Assembly: GCF_036226445.1 (NCBI RefSeq)
Contig: NZ_CP108474.1
Location: 1,798,001-1,862,000, forward strand
DNA from: Streptomyces sp. NBC_01255
Lineage (GTDB): Bacteria > Actinomycetota > Actinomycetes > Streptomycetales > Streptomycetaceae
Length of the DNA stretch: 64,000 bases
Direction: 5' to 3'
The position numbers were made by a program, and so were the translations under genes. The notes under the pieces are model-generated. The model was not told the origin of the DNA. It saw nothing but the letters and a program-made list of their open reading frames with translations, and ran no database searches. Positions within the stretch are counted from its first letter, which is position 1. Each line of letters opens with the position of its first letter. This document shows, in pieces, positions 17,720-26,506 of the stretch.

Positions 17720-18319
17720 GTGGGGGCCGACATCGACGGGCTGATCGAAGTGCGCGGGCCCGGTGGCCGCTGGGAGTTCTCGCTCGGCCTGCCGGACTCC
17801 GCGCTCCGGCGCGACCGGCACGCCCGGGAGTGCCTCTTCGGCTACGGCGGAGCCCTCCAGGTGGAACGGCCCCTGTTCGACCTCCGAGGCGTCCCGGACG
17901 ACGCCTCGGACCCGGTCCCGAGCACGTACGACGAACACCACCACGGCCACTCGTACGCCACCTGGGCCGAGATCGCGGCGGTCGACTGGGACGCGCCGCT
18001 CTGCGACGGTCCCGACGGCAACCACATCGGCGCATGGCGGCCCGGCCCGGACGGCGTGCTCGTCCTCCACGACGTGCTCTGGACCCCGATCGAGGTACTC
18101 GACGCGGCGGAGAAGCTCTTCGGCGAGGACCTGATGCCACCGGAGTGGCCACCCGGCGGCGAGGTCCACCGGAACGGGGCCGTGTACCGCCCGGTGACCT
18201 TCACGCCCGGCATGTTCGTCCCGCCGGACGGTGACTGGGGCCCGGTGTGGGCGGCGATGCGCGACCGGGCGGCCGTCCACGGGGGAGAGAACGTCCGCCT
18301 GGTCGTCTGGTTCGGCTGA
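17720..18319 (+). CDS. Hypothetical protein
   Basis: 199 residues, GTG start seven bases after allR stops, so probably in the same transcript. Acidic, Trp- and Pro-rich, no signal peptide, no membrane helix and no motif I recognise. Notable segments are STYDEHHHGHSYATWAEI with a His cluster and DWGPVWAAMRD. The His cluster could bind metal, but that is speculation. No link to purine catabolism is evident beyond position. Confidence 0.7.
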   Translation: MGADIDGLIEVRGPGGRWEFSLGLPDSALRRDRHARECLFGYGGALQVERPLFDLRGVPDDASDPVPSTYDEHHHGHSYATWAEIAAVDWDAPLCDGPDGNHIGAWRPGPDGVLVLHDVLWTPIEVLDAAEKLFGEDLMPPEWPPGGEVHRNGAVYRPVTFTPGMFVPPDGDWGPVWAAMRDRAAVHGGENVRLVVWFG

Positions 18320-18350
18320 CCCCCCGACAGCGGGCCGCCCGACCCGGGGC

Positions 18351-19031
18351 TCAGGCCGTCACCGACTCCGTCAGCCGGCCGTCCCGGACCGTCACCGTGC
18401 GGTCCGTGCGGGCCAGATGGGTCCTGTCGTGGGTCACGAGCACCGTCGCCGTGCCCCGCTCGGCCGTCAGGCCGGCGAGCAGGTCCATGACCGCCGCCCC
18501 CCGCTCGTGGTCCAGGGCGCTCGTCGGCTCGTCGACCAGGAGCACGGACGGCTCGTTCATCAGGGCCCGCGCGATGTTGATCCGCTGCCGCTGACCGCCC
18601 GACAGCTGGTGCGGGCGGCGGTGCGCCTGGTCCGCGAGGCCCACCGCGTCGAGCAGCTCCATCGCCCGGCCCCGTACCGACTTCGGCGCGCGCCCCGACA
18701 GGTGCGCCATCACCTGGAGCTGTTCCGCCGCGCTCAGCGAGGGCAGCAGGTTGGGCTGCTGGAAGACGATCCCGATGTGCTCGCGCCGCAGCTCGGCGCG
18801 GGCGGCGGGGGTGAGCGGCCCCGTGTCCGTACCGGCGACGACGACCTGGCCCCGGTCCGGGGTCACCAGGGTCGCGGCCACGGCCAGCAGGCTGGACTTG
18901 CCGGAGCCGGAGGGGCCGACGACGGCCGTGAGGGTGCCCGCGGGGACGGTCAGGGAGACGGCGTCGAGCGCGGTGAGCCGGCCGTCTCCGTCGGGGTAGG
19001 TCAGGGTGACGGCGTCGAGGACGAGGCTCAT
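18351..19031 (-). CDS. ABC transporter ATP-binding protein (MacB/LolD type)
   Basis: 226 residues. Walker A GPSGSGKSS at 39-47, Q-loop QQPNLLP near 91-97, signature LSGGQRQR at 143-150, Walker B VLLVDEPTSALD. This is the class that works with FtsX-like permeases in export or mechanotransmission. ATG 19031 overlaps the permease stop by four bases. It lies downstream of a permease that is divergent from a two-component system, an arrangement typical of antibiotic or envelope-stress response transporters. Confidence 0.92.
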   Translation of the reverse strand: MSLVLDAVTLTYPDGDGRLTALDAVSLTVPAGTLTAVVGPSGSGKSSLLAVAATLVTPDRGQVVVAGTDTGPLTPAARAELRREHIGIVFQQPNLLPSLSAAEQLQVMAHLSGRAPKSVRGRAMELLDAVGLADQAHRRPHQLSGGQRQRINIARALMNEPSVLLVDEPTSALDHERGAAVMDLLAGLTAERGTATVLVTHDRTHLARTDRTVTVRDGRLTESVTA

Positions 19032-20110
19032 CGGGCGCTCCCGAGGGCGGTGAGGGGGTCGACGGCGGTGATCCGCCGGATGGACAGGGCGGCGCCGAGC
19101 ACCCCGAGCACGATGATCACGGCGGCGGGCCCGAGCACGGTGAGCGGCTCCAGGACGAAGGGCACGTTCCCGCCGCTGACCAGCGCGCCGATGCCGACCG
19201 CGAGGGCGGTGCCGAGCAGGGTGCCCGCGGTGAGCATGAGGACGGCCTGCCCGAGGGCGTCCTTGAGGAGGTACGGCGTGGAGGCGCCGAGAGCCTTGAG
19301 GACGGCGACGTCGCCGCTGCGCTGGATCGTCCAGACGGTGAAGAACGCTCCTATGACGAGCGCGGAGATCGCGAAGAGGAAGCCGCGCATGAGCTGGAGC
19401 GAGCCGTTCTCGGCCTGGTAGGACCCTATGGCGGTGAGCGCGCCGTCGATGGTCCGCGCCTCGGTCCCGGCGGCCTTGTCGCCGGCCGCCCAATCAGCCG
19501 CGTCACCGCTGAGCGCGATCACGGTCGCCTGCTCTTCCGGGGTGGTGCCGCTGTGCCCGAGCTTCTGCCAGTCGTCGAGGGAGGTCCACACGACCGGGGT
19601 GTGGCTGTACGAGGCGTCGCCGGAGACGGCCGTGACGGTGGCCTCCAGGGGGCCGAGGCGCAGCGCGTCGCCGACGCCCACGCCCAGTTCCTCCGCCGCG
19701 GACTCGGAGAGGACCGCCTTGCCGGCGCCGAGCCGGCCGCTCTCCGGCGCGAGTCCCGTCCCCGGCTCCGTACCGAAGGCGGAGACGGCGGCGGTACGGT
19801 CCCCGGCGGCGGCGTTCAGCGTACGGATGCCGAGCGGCGCGGCCTCGGTCACGCCGGGCTGCTCCGCCCACTCGTTCCACTGCTCTTCCGTCACCGTCGA
19901 GTTGGTGAAGGACGCCGACTGCCCGGACGGCGGCGCCGCGAAGGCCAGCCGGTCGGCGGGCAGGCCGGTGATCGCGGAGATGTTCTCTCGCGCGAGCCCG
20001 GCCGTCAGCCCGGACAGCAGCCCCACGAGCAGGGTGATCAGGACGATCACGGTGCCCATGAGGGCGAACCGCCCCTTGGCGAATCTCAGGTCTCTCCATG
20101 CCACGAACAT
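19028..20110 (-). CDS. FtsX-like ABC transporter permease
   Basis: 360 residues from ATG 20110 (MFVAWRDLRFAKGR). One N-terminal membrane helix (about 18-40), a large extracytoplasmic domain (about 45-235) and three C-terminal helices (about 240-355), the standard FtsX/MacB topology. The large loop has no lipobox or enzyme motif. With the coupled ATPase it probably forms a homodimeric efflux or sensing complex controlled by the divergent kinase/regulator pair. Confidence 0.88.
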   Translation of the reverse strand: MFVAWRDLRFAKGRFALMGTVIVLITLLVGLLSGLTAGLARENISAITGLPADRLAFAAPPSGQSASFTNSTVTEEQWNEWAEQPGVTEAAPLGIRTLNAAAGDRTAAVSAFGTEPGTGLAPESGRLGAGKAVLSESAAEELGVGVGDALRLGPLEATVTAVSGDASYSHTPVVWTSLDDWQKLGHSGTTPEEQATVIALSGDAADWAAGDKAAGTEARTIDGALTAIGSYQAENGSLQLMRGFLFAISALVIGAFFTVWTIQRSGDVAVLKALGASTPYLLKDALGQAVLMLTAGTLLGTALAVGIGALVSGGNVPFVLEPLTVLGPAAVIIVLGVLGAALSIRRITAVDPLTALGSAR

Positions 20111-20234
20111 GCTGACCAGGGTGGTCCGAGGGGGGCCGTCCGGGCATCGCGCCACGGATGGCTCCACAATCAAACTTTCGGTTGAGTCCGGATTGTCCGA
20201 TCCCCGTCAGCCCGCTGTCTACGCTGGAGGGGAC

Positions 20235-21440
20235 ATGGATCCCCGCACTCTCACCCCCGCCCTGCGCGTACTGCGCCTCTGCCTGCATCTGCTGATGGCG
20301 GGCCTGCTCGTCCTCGCGGCGGTACGGGCCGACTCGGCCGCCGGGACGGCGATGGCGGTGGTCGTGGGCGCGGTCTACGCGGCCGGCTCGCTGCTCCCGT
20401 CCGTGGGCCGCTCGCAGCGGGCCGCCGCCGTCTGGCTGGGCGTCCTGGGCGCGTCCTGGCTGGGACTGCTCTGGCTGACCCCCGACGCGCTCTGGGTGGC
20501 CTTCCCGCTCTACTTCCTCCAGCTGCATCTGCTGCCCACGCGCTGGTCGCTGCCGGCCGTCACGCTGACGGCGGGCGCGGCGATCCTCTCGTACGTGGGG
20601 CACGGCGCCGCGCTCAACCCGGGGGTCTTCATCGGGCCGCTGCTCGGCGGTGCGGTCGCGGTGGCGACGGTCCTCGGCTACCAGGCCCTGTACCGGGAGA
20701 GCGAGCGGCGGCGCCGGCTCATCGAGGAGCTGATCGAGACGCGGGCGGAGCTGGCGGCGGCGGAGCGGCACGCGGGGACGCTCGCCGAGCGCGAGCGGCT
20801 CGCACGGGAGATCCACGACACGCTGGCGCAGGGCCTGTCCTCGATCCAGCTGCTGCTGCGCGCCGCCGAGCGGGCGCTGCCGCCGGACTCCCCTGCCGCC
20901 GGGCACATCGACCGGGCGCGGCAGGCGGCGCAGGACAACCTCGCGGAGGCGCGGCGCTTCGTCAGGGCTCTGTCGCCGCCTGACCTGGAGCACGGCTCGC
21001 TGGCGGCGGCCCTGGAGCGCCTGTGCGAGCCGGGGGCCGGTTCGGGTCCTGACGGGTCCTACGGCGCCTACGGACCGGGGGCGGGGCCGCGGGTCCGGTT
21101 CTCGGTGAGCGGCACACCGGCCGAGCTGCCCACCCCGTACGAGGTGGCGCTGCTGCGCATCGCGCAGTCCGCGCTCGCGAACACCGTGCGGCACGCCTCG
21201 GCCTCGCGGGCCGAGATCACGCTGTCGTTCATGGGCGCCTCGGTGACCCTGGACGTGGTCGACGACGGCAAGGGCTTCGATCCGGGCTCCGTACGGCAGT
21301 CCTCGGAGGGCGGCTTCGGGCTTCCGGCGATGCGCTCGCGCGCCGAGTCGCTGGGCGGCACGTTCACCGTCGAGTCGGCACCCGGCCAGGGCACGGCGGT
21401 GGCCGTGTCCCTCCCTCTCCCCGCTGGAGTCTCCGCATGA
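20235..21440 (+). CDS. Sensor histidine kinase (HisKA_3)
   Basis: 401 residues from ATG 20235 behind GGAGGGGAC. Five or six membrane helices (about 12-150), a coiled coil (about 153-190), the phosphotransfer motif REIHDTLAQGLSS with His194, and an HATPase_c domain containing DVVDDGKGFDPG and GGFGLPAMRSRAESLGG. Coupled to the next gene by ATGA. Divergent from the FtsX/ABC genes, so these are its likely target. Of the LiaS/VraS-like intramembrane-sensing type. Confidence 0.93.
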   Translation: MDPRTLTPALRVLRLCLHLLMAGLLVLAAVRADSAAGTAMAVVVGAVYAAGSLLPSVGRSQRAAAVWLGVLGASWLGLLWLTPDALWVAFPLYFLQLHLLPTRWSLPAVTLTAGAAILSYVGHGAALNPGVFIGPLLGGAVAVATVLGYQALYRESERRRRLIEELIETRAELAAAERHAGTLAERERLAREIHDTLAQGLSSIQLLLRAAERALPPDSPAAGHIDRARQAAQDNLAEARRFVRALSPPDLEHGSLAAALERLCEPGAGSGPDGSYGAYGPGAGPRVRFSVSGTPAELPTPYEVALLRIAQSALANTVRHASASRAEITLSFMGASVTLDVVDDGKGFDPGSVRQSSEGGFGLPAMRSRAESLGGTFTVESAPGQGTAVAVSLPLPAGVSA

Positions 21441-22087
21441 CCGTCGATCCGGCCGGCGCCCCGGCCATCAGGCTTCTCCTCGCCGACGACCACCCGGTGG
21501 TACGGGCGGGCCTGCGCGCGGTTCTCGACACGGAGCCGGGCTTCACCGTGGTCGGTGAGGCCGCCACGGCCGAGCGGGCCGTGGAGCTGGCCGCCGCCGG
21601 GGGCGTTGACGTGGTCCTGATGGACCTGCAGTTCGGCTCCGGGATGCACGGTTCGGAGGCGACGGCGGCGATCACCGCGGCCCCCGGCGGGCCGAAGGTG
21701 CTGGTCCTGACGACGTACGACACGGACGCGGACATCCTGGCGGCGGTGGAGGCGGGTGCCTCCGGCTACCTCCTGAAGGACGCGCCGCCGGAGGAGCTGG
21801 CGGCGGCGGTACGGACGGCGGCGGCCGGGCAGTCGGCACTCGCCCCGGCGGTGGCCCACCGGCTGATGGACCGGATGCGGACACCGGCGGAGGCGCTGAC
21901 GAAGCGGGAACTGGAGGTGCTCCAGCTGGTGGGCGAGGGCCTGTCGAACCAGCAGATCAGCAAGGCGCTGTTCCTCAGCCAGGCGACGGTGAAGTCGCAC
22001 CTCGTGCACATCTTCGCGAAGCTGGGCGTGGATTCGCGGACGGCTGCGGTGGCGGCGGCGACGGCCCGGCGGCTGATCAGGCGGTAA
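21437..22087 (+). CDS. NarL/LuxR-type response regulator
   Basis: 216 residues. Receiver domain with acidic DD at 17-18, phospho-acceptor Asp63 in VVLMDLQFG and Lys in YLLKDAPPEE; a LuxR helix-turn-helix at about 149-205 (LTKRELEVLQLVGEGLSNQQISKAL). Partner of the upstream kinase by translational coupling. Typical length and architecture. Confidence 0.93.
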   Translation: MTVDPAGAPAIRLLLADDHPVVRAGLRAVLDTEPGFTVVGEAATAERAVELAAAGGVDVVLMDLQFGSGMHGSEATAAITAAPGGPKVLVLTTYDTDADILAAVEAGASGYLLKDAPPEELAAAVRTAAAGQSALAPAVAHRLMDRMRTPAEALTKRELEVLQLVGEGLSNQQISKALFLSQATVKSHLVHIFAKLGVDSRTAAVAAATARRLIRR

Positions 22088-22110
22088 GGGGGCCGTAAGA
22101 CGGCGGCCGG

Positions 22111-22434
22111 TCAGACTGCGGGGCCCTGCGGCGGCGTACCGAAGTGCTCGACCGCTCGGCGGACGGCGGCGAGCCCGTCGGCGAACGCGCTCACGGAGCC
22201 GATGGAGCCGGCGATCAGCAGCAGCGAGCGGCGCAGCCGGCGCACCTCGGGGACACCGCTGAGCGCCATGGCGTCCAGCGCGGCGAGCTCGTCCTCGGCG
22301 ATGCCTCGATCGGCGAACTCGGCCCGATGACCCGCCAGGTCCCGACGGAGCCGGGACACGGCCGACCGCAGTTCGGCCACCCTGGGGTCCACACCCTCGC
22401 CGGTCACTCGCCTCTGCCCCACGCTTCGCAACAC
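22111..22434 (-). CDS. Small conserved helical protein (DUF5955-like)
   Basis: 107 residues from GTG 22434, preceded by GAGGGGGAGA. Mostly alpha-helical with VAELRSAVSRLRRDLAGHRAEF, EDELAALDAMALSG and LRRSLLLIAGSIGSVSAFADGLAAVRRAVEHFG. I associate this pattern with a small actinobacterial family of unknown function (DUF5955 from memory, not searched). It converges on the response regulator gene. No function proposed. Confidence 0.7.
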   Translation of the reverse strand: MLRSVGQRRVTGEGVDPRVAELRSAVSRLRRDLAGHRAEFADRGIAEDELAALDAMALSGVPEVRRLRRSLLLIAGSIGSVSAFADGLAAVRRAVEHFGTPPQGPAV

Positions 22435-22616
22435 GGTTCTCCCCCTCGCACGACACTGTGCGCAGAACACTCCGAACACGCCACGACGACCCGCCGGGCG
22501 GCGGTCGGGCGCCGGGAGCCGCGGCCAGTTAACTCCTTCGCCACCCCACCGCGCCACCCTCCTCGGACGGAATTCAGGCGACCGTGTCATTCCGCGTCAT
22601 GAGGTATGCAGTCCCC

Positions 22617-23231
22617 ATGACGTCGACTGAAGATCGAACCCCGCTCGTCGCCGGACTGCTGCTCGCCGCGGGAGGCGGGCGGCGGCTCGGGGGGCGGCCC
22701 AAGGCCCTTCTGTCCCACCGGGGGCGCCCCCTCGTCGAGAACGCGGTGCGCGTGCTGCGCGAGGGCGGCTGCGAGGTGGTGCACGTCGTGCTCGGCGCGG
22801 CGGCCGGGACCGTACGGGAGCGGGCCGAGCTGCCCGGGTGTGTGCTGGTGGAGAACCCGGAGTGGGCCGAGGGGATGGGTTCCTCCCTGCGTGCCGGGCT
22901 CGCGTCGCTCGCCGCGGATCCGCGCGGGGTGGACGCGGCGCTGGTGTTCCTGGTGGACCAGCCGGGGATCGGACCGGTGGCGGTGGCCCGGGTCCGTGCG
23001 GCGTACCGATCGCGGGAATCGCTCGCGGCGGCCTCGTACGACGGGGACCGGGGTCATCCGGTGCTGTTCGGCGCCGGCCACTGGGCGGGGATCGCCGAGG
23101 GGGCGGTCGGCGACCGGGGCGCACGGGACTATCTGGCGGCGCACCGGGATGCGATCACGCCGGTGGACTGTTCGGATGTGGCCGAGCCCTACGACATCGA
23201 CACGGAGGCGGATCTGGCCCACCTGGAGTGA
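22617..23231 (+). CDS. MobA-like nucleotidyltransferase (MocA/MobA family)
   Basis: 204 residues from ATG 22617; ATG 22599 is possible. The N-terminal nucleotide-binding motif LLLAAGGGRRLGGRPKALL near 12-30, the metal-binding VFLVDQPG near 100, and GHPVLFGAGHWAG are characteristic of NTP_transf_3 enzymes that attach CMP or GMP to molybdopterin. Xanthine dehydrogenase, which would feed urate to this purine cluster, needs such a cofactor, and MocA-type enzymes are often encoded near it. No xdh gene is in the window, so the link is inference. Confidence 0.85.
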   Translation: MTSTEDRTPLVAGLLLAAGGGRRLGGRPKALLSHRGRPLVENAVRVLREGGCEVVHVVLGAAAGTVRERAELPGCVLVENPEWAEGMGSSLRAGLASLAADPRGVDAALVFLVDQPGIGPVAVARVRAAYRSRESLAAASYDGDRGHPVLFGAGHWAGIAEGAVGDRGARDYLAAHRDAITPVDCSDVAEPYDIDTEADLAHLE

Positions 23232-23291
23232 CGGGCGCGGTACCCGGCGTGGCACGGAGCGCCACGTTCTGTCGATCCGGAGAATCTCGAC

Positions 23292-23308
23292 ATCAACAAA
23301 CCATTGAA
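23292..23308. promoter_or_regulatory. 17-mer operator at aceB
   Basis: ATCAACAAACCATTGAA matches the TTCAAC-N5-GTTGAA sites of allB, uraD and the catalase gene with one mismatch in each half. It overlaps the aceB -35 box (TTGAAC at 23304-23309). Confidence 0.5.
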
Positions 23309-23345
23309 CTTCCACCATGAGGAAACTAGTATCCACTGTTCAGAA
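23304..23345 (+). promoter_or_regulatory. aceB promoter with the paired 15-mer operator embedded
   Basis: -35 TTGAAC (23304-23309), a 17-base spacer and -10 TAGTAT (23327-23332) form a near-consensus vegetative promoter. The 15-mer TTCCACCATGAGGAA (23310-23324) fills the spacer, and a degenerate copy ATCCACTGTTCAGAA (23331-23345) follows exactly 21 bp later. Bound repressor would block polymerase directly. Confidence 0.65.
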
Positions 23346-23469
23346 GCGCCTGCCAGTTCAGAGGGCGCTCGCGGTCGTATCTCGGCGCCTGCGGCACTCC
23401 GTGCCGTCCCGCGACGCCCGGCGGCCGCCTGGCACCGCCCGTGAAGTTCGCTGAAGGAAGTGACAGTTC

Positions 23470-25092
23470 ATGTCCGCACCAGCGCCGTCCCCCCTGGCCG
23501 TCGTCGATGCCGAGCCCCTGCCGCGACAGGAGGAAGTGCTCACCGAGGCCGCTCTGGCCTTCGTCGCCGAACTGCACCGGCGGTTCACTCCGCGCCGGGA
23601 CGAGCTCCTCGCCCGCCGGGCGGAGCGTCGCGCCGAGATCGCCCGCACGTCCACGCTGGACTTCCTCCCGGAGACCGCCGCGATCCGCGCCGACGACTCC
23701 TGGAAGGTCGCACCGGCCCCGGCGGCCCTGAACGACCGCCGTGTCGAGATCACCGGTCCGACCGACCGCAAGATGACGATCAACGCGCTCAACTCCGGCG
23801 CCCGCGTGTGGCTCGCCGACTTCGAGGACGCCTCCGCGCCGACCTGGGAGAACGTGGTCCTCGGCCAGGTCAACCTGATCGACGCGTACGCCCGGAACAT
23901 CGACTTCACGGACCCCCGTTCCGGCAAGTCGTACGCCCTCAAGCCCGCCGACGAGCTCGCCACGGTCGTCATGCGGCCCCGCGGCTGGCACCTGGAGGAG
24001 CGTCACCTGACGTTCGACGGCCGCCCGGTCCCCGGCGCGCTCGTCGACTTCGGCCTGTACTTCTTCCACAACGCCCAGCGTCTGATCGACCTCGGCAAGG
24101 GCCCGTACTTCTACCTCCCGAAGACGGAGTCGCACCTGGAGGCCCGCCTCTGGAACGACATCTTCGTCTTCGCCCAGGACTACGTCGGCATCCCGCAGGG
24201 CACCGTCCGCGCCACGGTCCTCATCGAGACCATCACGGCCGCGTACGAGATGGAGGAGATCCTCTACGAGCTCCGCGACCACGCCGCCGGCCTGAACGCG
24301 GGCCGCTGGGACTACCTCTTCTCCATCGTCAAGAACTTCCGTGACGGCGGCGCCAAGTTCGTCCTCCCGGACCGCAACGCGGTCACGATGACGGCCCCGT
24401 TCATGCGCGCCTACACCGAACTCCTCGTCCGCACCTGCCACAAGCGCGGCGCGCACGCGATCGGCGGCATGGCGGCCTTCATCCCGTCCCGCAAGGACGC
24501 CGAGGTCAACAAGGTCGCGTTCGAGAAGGTCAAGGCCGACAAGGACCGCGAGGCCGGCGACGGCTTCGACGGCTCCTGGGTCGCGCACCCGGACCTGGTC
24601 CCGATCGCGATGGCCTCCTTCGACGCCGTCCTCGGCGAGAAGCCGAACCAGAAGGACCGCCTCCGCGAGGACGTCTCCGTGGCGCCCGGCGACCTGATCG
24701 CGATCGACTCGCTCGACGCGAAGCCCACGTACGACGGCCTGGTCAGCGCCGTCCAGGTCGGCGTCCGCTACATCGAGGCGTGGCTGCGCGGCCTCGGCGC
24801 CGTCGCCATCTTCAACCTGATGGAGGACGCGGCCACCGCCGAGATCTCGCGCTCGCAGATCTGGCAGTGGATCAACGCGGGCGTGGTCTTCGAGAACGGG
24901 CAGACGGCGACTCCGGAGCTGGCCCGCAAGGTCGCCGCCGAGGAACTGGCATCGATCCGCGCGGAGATCGGCGAGGAGGCCTTCGCGGCCGGCAAGTGGC
25001 AGCAGGCGCACGACCTGCTCCTGCACGTCTCCCTCGACGCGGACTACGCGGACTTCCTGACGCTCCCCGCGTACGAGCAGCTGGTCGGCTGA
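23470..25092 (+). CDS. aceB: Malate synthase A
   Basis: 540 residues. Condenses glyoxylate with acetyl-CoA to malate. Family segments include WLADFEDASAPTW near 115-127, the malate synthase signature GLNAGRWDYLFS near 274-285, GAHAIGGMAAFIP, and the active-site region DAATAEISRSQIWQW. Length matches the MSA isoform. GAAGGAAG lies nine bases upstream of ATG 23470. There is no isocitrate lyase beside it, and its promoter carries the operators seen at allantoin genes, so here it consumes glyoxylate from allantoin rather than acting in an acetate shunt. A strong terminator follows. Confidence 0.96.
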   Translation: MSAPAPSPLAVVDAEPLPRQEEVLTEAALAFVAELHRRFTPRRDELLARRAERRAEIARTSTLDFLPETAAIRADDSWKVAPAPAALNDRRVEITGPTDRKMTINALNSGARVWLADFEDASAPTWENVVLGQVNLIDAYARNIDFTDPRSGKSYALKPADELATVVMRPRGWHLEERHLTFDGRPVPGALVDFGLYFFHNAQRLIDLGKGPYFYLPKTESHLEARLWNDIFVFAQDYVGIPQGTVRATVLIETITAAYEMEEILYELRDHAAGLNAGRWDYLFSIVKNFRDGGAKFVLPDRNAVTMTAPFMRAYTELLVRTCHKRGAHAIGGMAAFIPSRKDAEVNKVAFEKVKADKDREAGDGFDGSWVAHPDLVPIAMASFDAVLGEKPNQKDRLREDVSVAPGDLIAIDSLDAKPTYDGLVSAVQVGVRYIEAWLRGLGAVAIFNLMEDAATAEISRSQIWQWINAGVVFENGQTATPELARKVAAEELASIRAEIGEEAFAAGKWQQAHDLLLHVSLDADYADFLTLPAYEQLVG

Positions 25093-25161
25093 CCTCGTAG
25101 AAGAACCGGCTGATCCGGCTGCCCGCACAGCTGCCGAACAGCCTCCCGTACGACCGCTGGA

Positions 25162-25209
25162 CAGGGCTCCGCCCCCGGTGCGCGCACATGCGCCGGGGGC
25201 GGAGCCCTG
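25162..25209 (+). terminator. Terminator hairpin after aceB
   Basis: A perfect 17-bp stem (25162-25178 with 25193-25209) with a 14-base loop, 70 bases after the aceB stop, followed by TTCTGT. Confidence 0.8.
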
Positions 25210-25348
25210 TTCTGTCACAGGCGACGTGACGCAACCGAGATATGCAGCTACCTAGCGGTAACAAGCCACGCCGTGCGAGATTCCGCCTGCCACCGGCCGG
25301 CGGCTGTCCCCCACGTCACTGCGCATCGCATACCGCAGGAGCACAGCC

Positions 25349-26497
25349 ATGCCTTCGACCCCCCACCGTGCACTGCGCGGATTCCTGGCTCTGTGTACCG
25401 CCGCCGGGCTCGCCTCCGTCGCCGCTCCCTCCGTCGCCCACGCCTCCCCCGGCACCGGGCCCACCGCCGTCGTCGCCATGGGCGACAGCTACATCTCCGG
25501 CGAGGCCGGACGCTGGCTGGGCAACAGCCTGACCAATTCCGGCAGCCGCAACGGCACCGACCGGGCCTGGACGGGCAGCGCCTACGACCCGTCCCGGGTG
25601 TACGGAGCCACCGCGGGCGGCTGTCACCGCTCGGACACCTCGGAGGTGAAGAGCGCGGGCGCGATCGCCTCCTCCCTCGTCAACCTCGCCTGCTCCGGGG
25701 CGACCACGGAGAACGTCATCCGGGCCTCCCAGGGCGGCCAGGCCTACAAGGGCGAGGCCCCGCAGGCCGACCAGCTGGCGGCCGTGGCCGCCTCGCACGA
25801 CGTGGAGCTCATCGCGCTCTCCATCGGCGGCAACGACCTGGGCTTCGCCGACATCATCGCCACCTGCGCGAAGGACTACATCGTCTGGTACTCGTACTGC
25901 CACGACGACCAGCAGGCCGAGGTCGACGCGAAGATCGACGGCGTGATGGCGGACGTCGGCCGGTCGGTCGACGAGATCCGGGCCGTGATGACGGCCGCGG
26001 GATACACGTCCTCGGACTACCGGATCGTGCTCCAGTCCTACCCCTCCCCCATTCCGCGCGCCGCCGAGAACCGGTACGCGGAGAGCGGCTGGGCCCGCAC
26101 GAACACCGGCGGCTGCCCCTTCTGGAACGCCGACTCCACCTGGGCGCGGGACTCCCTCGTCCCCCAGCTCGCGAACCGGCTGAAGGGGGTCGCCGCCGCC
26201 AAGGGCGTGCAGTTCATGGACCTGCGGGACGCGCTCCAGGGACGCGAGGTCTGCGCGAAGACGAGCAAGCAGGTCTCGTCGACCGTGCCGGCGTCGGCGA
26301 CGACGAGCGAGTGGGCGCGCTGGATCGACAGCCAGAGCACGCAGGGGCTCGTCCAGGAGTCGATGCACCCGAACGCCTACGGCCAGCAGGCCCTGGGACG
26401 GTGCCTCGCCCTCGTCCACGCCCGCCCCACCGGGAACCACAGCTGCAAGAACACGGCGGGTTCCGGAGCGTCGGGGATGTACCTCACCGCGGGGTAG
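25349..26497 (+). CDS. Secreted SGNH/GDSL-type hydrolase
   Basis: 382 residues. Sec signal peptide (1-32, cleavage after SVAHA) precedes block I VAMGDSYISGE with nucleophile Ser47, block III SIGGNDLGF near 160, and block V MHPNAYGQ with the catalytic His near 339. Several cysteine pairs (GGCHR, NLACSG, ATCAKDY, YCHDD, GGCPFW, GRCLA, SCKN) suggest a disulfide-stabilised extracellular esterase or lipase of the Streptomyces SGNH type. AGGAG is eight bases ahead of the ATG. Likely acts outside the cell; substrate unknown. Confidence 0.93.
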   Translation: MPSTPHRALRGFLALCTAAGLASVAAPSVAHASPGTGPTAVVAMGDSYISGEAGRWLGNSLTNSGSRNGTDRAWTGSAYDPSRVYGATAGGCHRSDTSEVKSAGAIASSLVNLACSGATTENVIRASQGGQAYKGEAPQADQLAAVAASHDVELIALSIGGNDLGFADIIATCAKDYIVWYSYCHDDQQAEVDAKIDGVMADVGRSVDEIRAVMTAAGYTSSDYRIVLQSYPSPIPRAAENRYAESGWARTNTGGCPFWNADSTWARDSLVPQLANRLKGVAAAKGVQFMDLRDALQGREVCAKTSKQVSSTVPASATTSEWARWIDSQSTQGLVQESMHPNAYGQQALGRCLALVHARPTGNHSCKNTAGSGASGMYLTAG

Positions 26498-26506
26498 GAA
26501 GGCGCC

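Noticed and set aside
18351..20110. Possible lipoprotein-release (LolCDE) system
   Set aside because: Only one permease is present, and the organism type lacks an outer membrane; a divergent two-component system points to a stress or drug ABC unit.
23470..25092. Glyoxylate shunt operon for acetate growth
   Set aside because: No isocitrate lyase gene is near, and the promoter carries the allantoin-type operators.
25210..25348. Possible riboswitch (ydaO-like) ahead of the secreted SGNH hydrolase
   Set aside because: I looked for the conserved c-di-AMP riboswitch core and did not find it; only a weak GCTACC-TAGC-GGTAAC dyad is present.
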